From: Bacillota bacterium
GTDB lineage: Bacteria > Bacillota_I > Bacilli_A > RFN20 > CAG-826
DNA: 9,449 nucleotides
Reading direction: 5' to 3'
Assembly (NCBI GenBank): GCA_030831415.1
Contig: JAURLC010000009.1
Coordinates: forward strand, 1-9,449
In this document: positions 5,696 through 9,449 of the stretch, in pieces
How positions within the stretch are numbered: the stretch's first letter is position 1
How the letters are laid out: the number at the start of each line of letters is the position of its first letter
Notes under the pieces: generated by a model
What the model saw: only the letters and a program-made list of their open reading frames with translations
Databases searched by the model: none
Told to the model about the DNA's origin: nothing
Made by a program: the position numbers and the translations under genes

Positions 5696-6712
5696 ATGCG
5701 ACAATTATTTGGCATTCATCATGTGACAGCAGTCACAAGCTCAGCACAAGACATTTATAAATTTTTTACGTTTATCTTGGGGATGCGCCTTGTGAAGAAA
5801 ACGGTGAATCAAGATGATGTGAAGGCGTATCATTTATTTTTTGCAGACGATGGGGGTAATCCGGGAACAGATATGACCTTCTTTCACTTTTCTGGTGTAA
5901 GAAAAGCACGTCATGGTACCAATGAAATTTATCGAACGAGTTTTCGGGTTGCCGATGACGAATCGTTATCGTACTGGGAAAAACGATTGACCCATTACCA
6001 AATTAAGCATGAACCCATTAAAACCATATTGGGTCGGAAATTTCTCTTTTTTCAAGATTTTGATGAACAATTATACGCTTTAGTTTCCGATGAAAACGTT
6101 TCGGGTATTGCCTCTGGTGTTGGCTGGAAAAAAGGTCCAGTACCCGATGAATACGCAATTCTTGGTTTAGGGCCAATTTTCTTGCGAGTCAGTCATCTTG
6201 ATATTATGCAAGATCGACTCGTCAATCATTTGGGTATGCGTTTTTTACGTAAGGAAGAAAATTTATCCTTATTTGAAATGGGAGAAGGAGGGAACGGTGG
6301 CGCCGTTATCGTCGACTTTCAACGCCTTATGCCCCAAGCACAACCTGGATTTGGCACGGTTCATCATGTTGCCTTCCGCATTCCAGACCAAGATACGCTA
6401 CACGAATGGCGCATCTACTTTAATGAAAAGAAAATCGCTAATTCAGGCTATGTGAATCGCTTTTATTTTGAATCCTTATATTCTCGGGTTTACCCCAACA
6501 TACTGTTTGAATTTGCAACTGATGGTCCTGGATTTATTGATGATGAAGAATCCTATGAACAACTCGGTGAAACGCTTGCCTTGCCTCCTCATTTACGTAA
6601 CCGAAGAGAACTCATTGAACGTATGATTGTCCCATTAGATACACGAAGGGCTCATCTAAAACTTGAGAAAGAATATTTCCCTAACGTCGAAAAAAAACCA
6701 TATCAAGCTTAA
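5696..6712 (+). CDS. VOC-superfamily ring-cleaving dioxygenase-like protein (MhqO/MhqA type)
   Basis: A 338-residue protein with duplicated vicinal-oxygen-chelate modules, of the family that includes Bacillus MhqO/MhqA (hydroquinone-specific dioxygenases in quinone and electrophile detoxification). N-terminal signatures are GIHHVTAVTSSAQ (6-18), LGMRLVKKTVNQDD (28-41) and YHLFFADDGGNPGTDMTFF (45-63). C-terminal ones are HHVAFRIPDQ (223-232) and YFESLYSRVYPNILFEFATD (257-276), then a DGPGF..DEE tail. Probable metal ligands are H9, H224 and E272, by analogy to the family. All look intact, so the enzyme should be active. It is well spaced after the thioesterase, and the following gene starts inside its last 50 bases. 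Reaction and substrate are inferred from the family only. No MhqR-type MarR regulator is in view. Confidence 0.9.
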   Translation: MRQLFGIHHVTAVTSSAQDIYKFFTFILGMRLVKKTVNQDDVKAYHLFFADDGGNPGTDMTFFHFSGVRKARHGTNEIYRTSFRVADDESLSYWEKRLTHYQIKHEPIKTILGRKFLFFQDFDEQLYALVSDENVSGIASGVGWKKGPVPDEYAILGLGPIFLRVSHLDIMQDRLVNHLGMRFLRKEENLSLFEMGEGGNGGAVIVDFQRLMPQAQPGFGTVHHVAFRIPDQDTLHEWRIYFNEKKIANSGYVNRFYFESLYSRVYPNILFEFATDGPGFIDDEESYEQLGETLALPPHLRNRRELIERMIVPLDTRRAHLKLEKEYFPNVEKKPYQA

Positions 6713-7169
6713 ATTTTGGTGGATTGCTTGGTTGCAGTTACCGTTTCTTCTCTTATTTTCTTTGTCTTTTTGGTCTTCTTCACTATTCAGGTTAAGCTTT
6801 TATCCATTTAATGCAGAAACAACTGCAATGGTTCTAGAGGATAGTCTTTTATTTGAAGAGAAAGGTCAAACCATCATTCTTTCAACTATTCCTTCTTCCG
6901 CCATCGTGGAAGTTCACCTTCACATCAGTGGATTTGTCATCGTTGAAGAAGCAATTCATTCAACAACACCTGTCTTCACACTTGATGTGGGACAACACAC
7001 TAAAACGATTCAAACCGTGAACGAAGTTGGATGGTATAACGCCTCCTTTTTCTTGGCAAAATCAACCGAAATAACGCTTATTTTCACAAATTTTGCTACA
7101 CTAGAAACATCATCCTTGTCTTATGGGGTGATCATTGATCAAATGATTGTGTTAAAAAAAGGATTATGA
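6663..7169 (+). CDS. Membrane-anchored beta-rich protein, possible jelly-roll domain, unknown function
   Basis: I do not recognise a characterised family. The 168-residue protein starts with TTG at 6663, 50 bases inside the end of the VOC gene; AAGGG at 6646-6650 is a plausible ribosome binding site. A basic N-terminus (several Lys/Arg in residues 2-18) leads to one hydrophobic segment (about 19-42, WWIAWLQLPFLLLFSLSF). This predicts an anchor with the remaining ~125 residues outside the cell. That domain is rich in alternating hydrophobic beta-strand patterns. Its last part, with GWYNASFFLAKSTEITLIFTN and SYGVIIDQMIV, resembles the ends of jelly-roll carbohydrate-binding-like domains (GW..ysftF.A....TTLTFtN...GvaiDNV.V). 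This is a by-eye resemblance and low confidence. Its TGA stop overlaps the ATG of the acetyltransferase (ATGA), so the genes are coupled. Confidence 0.65.
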   Translation: MRKNISLTSKKNHIKLKFWWIAWLQLPFLLLFSLSFWSSSLFRLSFYPFNAETTAMVLEDSLLFEEKGQTIILSTIPSSAIVEVHLHISGFVIVEEAIHSTTPVFTLDVGQHTKTIQTVNEVGWYNASFFLAKSTEITLIFTNFATLETSSLSYGVIIDQMIVLKKGL

Positions 7170-7732
7170 ATCATACTGGAACCGTACCGATAAAAACAGC
7201 AAGACTCCAGCTTCGTCCATTGGTTTTTCACGATGCAGACGTGATGTTTTCTACGTGGACTACCGACCCTGATGTTGTTCAGTATTTATCATGGAGACCG
7301 CACACATCGGTGGATGAAACCAAACGTATCATTAGTTATTGGGTGAGCAATTATCCCGATCCTAAATTTTATATCTGGGGCATTCAATTGCAAACTGGAC
7401 GTTTAATTGGAACCATTTCTTTCCATTCGATTTCGGATGCTTTCTCTCGAGGAGAAGTGGGTTATGCTCTTGCCAAAGCCTATTGGGGAAAAGGGTATGC
7501 TAGTGAAGCGTTACAAGCGATTATTAATCATGGTTTTGGTGTGATTGGTTTTAATCGAATCGAAGCGCATCACTCCATTTCTAATCCTGCAAGTGGTAAA
7601 GTGATGGAGAAATGTGGAATGCAAAAAGAAGGTTTGTTGCGTGATTATTATCGTGCAAATGCAGGCCTTCAAGACGCTTATATTTACAGCATTTTAAAAA
7701 AAGATTGGGACCTTAGTCAAGGTCATTGGTAA
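7166..7732 (+). CDS. GNAT-family N-acetyltransferase (RimJ/RimL-like)
   Basis: Cytoplasmic acetyltransferase that moves acetyl from acetyl-CoA to an amine, either a protein N-terminus or a small molecule. The 188 residues show the Acetyltransf_3 layout. It opens with TARLQLRPLVFHDADVMF (11-28), then the WGIQLQTGRLIGTISFH strands (71-87) and GEVGYALAKAYWGKGYASEAL (96-116), containing the acetyl-CoA pyrophosphate loop. NRIEAHHSISNPASGKVMEKCGMQKEG (130-156) is the typical RimJ/L end. The start ATG overlaps the TGA of the previous gene. AAGGA (7159-7163) is only 2 bases away, too close for a normal ribosome binding site, so re-initiation is likely. The MFS gene follows after 4 bases. Drug or toxin acetylation is possible given the efflux neighbour, but ribosomal-protein acetylation fits the family equally well. 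Confidence 0.93.
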   Translation: MNHTGTVPIKTARLQLRPLVFHDADVMFSTWTTDPDVVQYLSWRPHTSVDETKRIISYWVSNYPDPKFYIWGIQLQTGRLIGTISFHSISDAFSRGEVGYALAKAYWGKGYASEALQAIINHGFGVIGFNRIEAHHSISNPASGKVMEKCGMQKEGLLRDYYRANAGLQDAYIYSILKKDWDLSQGHW

Positions 7733-7736
7733 GCCT

Positions 7737-8981
7737 ATGTTTCATTGGAAACGCAACATAACTTTTTTTATCACGGGTCAAATGATTTCCTTTATTGGAT
7801 CACTTCTGGTTCAATTCGCCATCTTTTGGCACATCAACCTTGAAACAAAGTCAGGGTTTATTTTATCAATTTCGATTGTTGCCTCATTTTTACCTCTCCT
7901 TATATTTTCTCCTTTTGCAGGTGTATGGGCAGACCGATTGCCTCGTAAGTTTCTGATGATTGCAGCCGATTTATCCATTGCACTTGTAACGTTAGTGGTC
8001 GCCATTTTATTTACCTTTGGTTCGGTGGAAATTTGGGTATTGATTTTGGTTACATTCTTACGAGGTATTGGCCAAGCGATCCATGGTCCAGCGATTGCTG
8101 CCTCGATTCCCTTGATGGTTCCGGAAAAATTACTGATGCGTATTCAAGGGATTAAATCCGGTATTGAATCCGCATTTAATGTTTTAGCACCCGTCATTGC
8201 TGCGATTTTGATCGCCAGTTTTGACCTTCGTTCTGTTTTTTATGTTGATTTTATTACGGCAATATTAGGTATTACAACCTTACTATTTTTCGTAACCATA
8301 CCTCAACACGGACGAGAAGAAGATGTTAAAGAAAAAGGTGAAGGTTTGCGTGATTTCAAAGCGGGATTAGGTTATATCAAAACTCACCGATTTTTGATTC
8401 CTTTTTTTGTTTACTTATTTATTATTTTAGTGCTCGTTTCACCGGTGGCTTTTTTGTCTCCTTTACATGTCGTACGAGACTTCCAAGGGATTGGGACCGA
8501 ATATTTTCGATTAACCGTTGTCGAAGTAGGGTTTTCTTCGGGTATGGTCATCGGTAGTGGAATTATCGCTTGGTGGGGTGGATTTAAAAATCGAATATTT
8601 ATGGCAGGTCTTGCCATTTCGTTGATGGGGCTAGGAGTGTTCTCATTAGGGTTATGGACCAATTTTTATTTTTATGGCACTGCGATGTTGTTTCAAGGAA
8701 TTGTATTGCCTTTTTACAACACTCCAACCAATGTGATGATTCAAGAACAAGTCGAAAAACAATACATGGGACGTGTCTTAAGTGTGATGACAATGATTAA
8801 CTCGGTGGCAATGCCAATTGGGATTTTAATTTTTGGTCCACTTGCCGATCTCATCTCAATCGATAGTTTGATGATTGGTAGTGGCATTGCCATGATTGTC
8901 TTTGGAGCGCTTTATTGGTTGAATAAACCAATGATGCGTGCTGGCGTTAAGCGGTCTTCCGAGTCGATAAAAAACGTTTAA
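7737..8981 (+). CDS. MFS efflux transporter, DHA3 family (MefA-like)
   Basis: A 414-residue 12-helix major facilitator. The N-terminus, with ITGQMISFIGSLLVQFAIFW, and the motif-A loop GVWADRLPRKF (62-72) between helices 2 and 3 resemble the DHA3 drug/H+ antiporters that include macrolide-efflux MefA/MefE. LRGIGQAIHGPAIAASIPLMVP in helix 4 is also common in that family. A charged cytoplasmic linker (about 190-215, HGREEDVKEKGEG) separates the two six-helix halves. The second half has LFQGIVLPFYNTPTNVMIQEQV, again a DHA3-like segment. The actual substrate is unknown. It begins 4 bases after the acetyltransferase stop with no clear ribosome binding site, so it probably depends on the upstream gene's translation. 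Its last 35 bases overlap the 3' end of the convergent PAP2 gene. Confidence 0.92.
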   Translation: MFHWKRNITFFITGQMISFIGSLLVQFAIFWHINLETKSGFILSISIVASFLPLLIFSPFAGVWADRLPRKFLMIAADLSIALVTLVVAILFTFGSVEIWVLILVTFLRGIGQAIHGPAIAASIPLMVPEKLLMRIQGIKSGIESAFNVLAPVIAAILIASFDLRSVFYVDFITAILGITTLLFFVTIPQHGREEDVKEKGEGLRDFKAGLGYIKTHRFLIPFFVYLFIILVLVSPVAFLSPLHVVRDFQGIGTEYFRLTVVEVGFSSGMVIGSGIIAWWGGFKNRIFMAGLAISLMGLGVFSLGLWTNFYFYGTAMLFQGIVLPFYNTPTNVMIQEQVEKQYMGRVLSVMTMINSVAMPIGILIFGPLADLISIDSLMIGSGIAMIVFGALYWLNKPMMRAGVKRSSESIKNV

Positions 8982-9449
8982 AGAATAACGGCGCACCAAG
9001 CGTCATCCAGATTACGATTAAAAAATAACGAACAAAATCGAGTAAATGATCGGTTAATATCGGATTTGTTTCTGCTTCAATGGAATATAAACCCATTTCG
9101 AAGATAGCTTTAAGTCCAACTCGAAGAGCAAGGGCGACGCCAATTCCTAGAACAAGGCGAAGCACGGAAAATAGCCACGTTGTTTTTTCTTGAAAATTTA
9201 TCGACTTCATTTCAAAAGGTATCCCTATTTGAATCCCAACAATCGTTGCTAAGGCAACATAAATGTCCTTGTTATTCGATAGTAAGGCAAGGGGTATTAA
9301 AACTAGAATTGGGACCCAAGGCATCCAGGAAGGAATAATTTTCCCCATGAATCGTCGATTAATGAAAGTATAAAACGTATAAGCAATGGCACTTCCAAAA
9401 AAGACATCACTTAAATAATGCTCGCCTAAATAAAGGCGAGAAAGCATAA
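8947..9449 (-). CDS. PAP2-family membrane phosphatase (5' partial)
   Basis: The 3' part of a membrane-embedded type 2 phosphatidic acid/undecaprenyl-pyrophosphate phosphatase-like enzyme. The visible part opens with the third PAP2 catalytic motif, SRLYLGEHYLSD (SRxxxGxHxxxD, with conserved S3, R4, G8, H10 and D14 in visible numbering). The first two motifs (KxxxxxxRP and PSGH) must lie beyond the window edge, so the ATG at 9447 is not a true start. After the motif comes one helix, then about 140 more residues with four further hydrophobic segments (about 39-57, 61-79, 89-115 and 134-160). That is a longer C-terminal membrane extension than in simple PAP2 proteins, which usually end soon after motif 3. 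Substrate is unknown. The gene converges on the MFS gene and overlaps it by 35 bases. Confidence 0.87.
   Translation of the reverse strand, partial: MLSRLYLGEHYLSDVFFGSAIAYTFYTFINRRFMGKIIPSWMPWVPILVLIPLALLSNNKDIYVALATIVGIQIGIPFEMKSINFQEKTTWLFSVLRLVLGIGVALALRVGLKAIFEMGLYSIEAETNPILTDHLLDFVRYFLIVIWMTLGAPLFFKRFLSTRKTA

Noticed and set aside
4586..7169. Mycoplasma genetic code (TGA as tryptophan)
   Set aside because: TGA ends paralogue A and the anchored protein at ATGA overlaps with real downstream starts, and tryptophans in conserved positions are TGG.
7811..8793. Several minus-strand frames opposite the MFS gene
   Set aside because: They are shadows of the transporter without ribosome binding sites or domain features.

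Overview
The window looks like a chromosome segment from a low-GC Gram-positive lineage (Bacillota or Mycoplasmatota, e.g. a Bacilli, Erysipelotrichia, Acholeplasma or Izemoplasma relative). The reasons are the AT-rich composition, several GGAGG-type ribosome binding sites, tight gene packing, lipoprotein signal peptides with bacterial lipoboxes, a bacilli-type deoxynucleoside kinase and uridine kinase, and an MhqO-type VOC dioxygenase. Tryptophan is encoded by TGG and two genes stop with TGA at ATGA overlaps, so the standard bacterial code applies and not the Mycoplasma code. The exact taxon cannot be fixed from this window.

Region 1 (1-2572, + strand) is the end of a phosphate-uptake operon: pstA (5' end outside the window, with an unusually large extracytoplasmic segment before the permease core), pstB and phoU. 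It closes with an intrinsic terminator whose stem overlaps the phoU stop codon. PstA and PstB are the membrane and ATPase parts of the high-affinity phosphate importer, and PhoU links transporter state to phosphate signalling. Region 2 (2574-3914) holds two nucleoside-salvage kinases placed tail to tail with overlapping stop codons. One is a deoxynucleoside kinase with its own TATAAT promoter and altered residues at known specificity positions; the other is uridine kinase on the minus strand.

Region 3 (3243-5194, - strand) reads as one transcription unit: two tandem paralogous lipoproteins resembling FMN-binding (RnfG/NqrC-type) domains, a 44-residue proline-rich basic small protein with a good ribosome binding site, then udk. 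Region 4 (5251-8981, + strand) starts divergently only 56 bases away. It is a compact five-gene run: PaaI-type hotdog thioesterase, VOC ring-cleaving dioxygenase-like protein, a membrane-anchored beta-rich protein, a RimJ/RimL-type GNAT acetyltransferase and a DHA3/MefA-type MFS efflux protein. The contents suggest a detoxification or small-molecule resistance role, which is inference. Region 5 (8947-9449, - strand) is the 3' part of a PAP2-family membrane phosphatase whose tail overlaps the MFS gene.

The most unusual items are: the tandem lipoproteins with a conserved but non-canonical flavinylation-like motif; the deoxynucleoside kinase that has lost two conserved arginines; the small Pro/Gln-rich basic protein; the jelly-roll-like anchored protein; and the divergent start region in which neither gene has a Shine-Dalgarno sequence. 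No RNA gene, CRISPR array, insertion sequence or prophage was seen, and no stretch longer than 300 bases lacks a gene.
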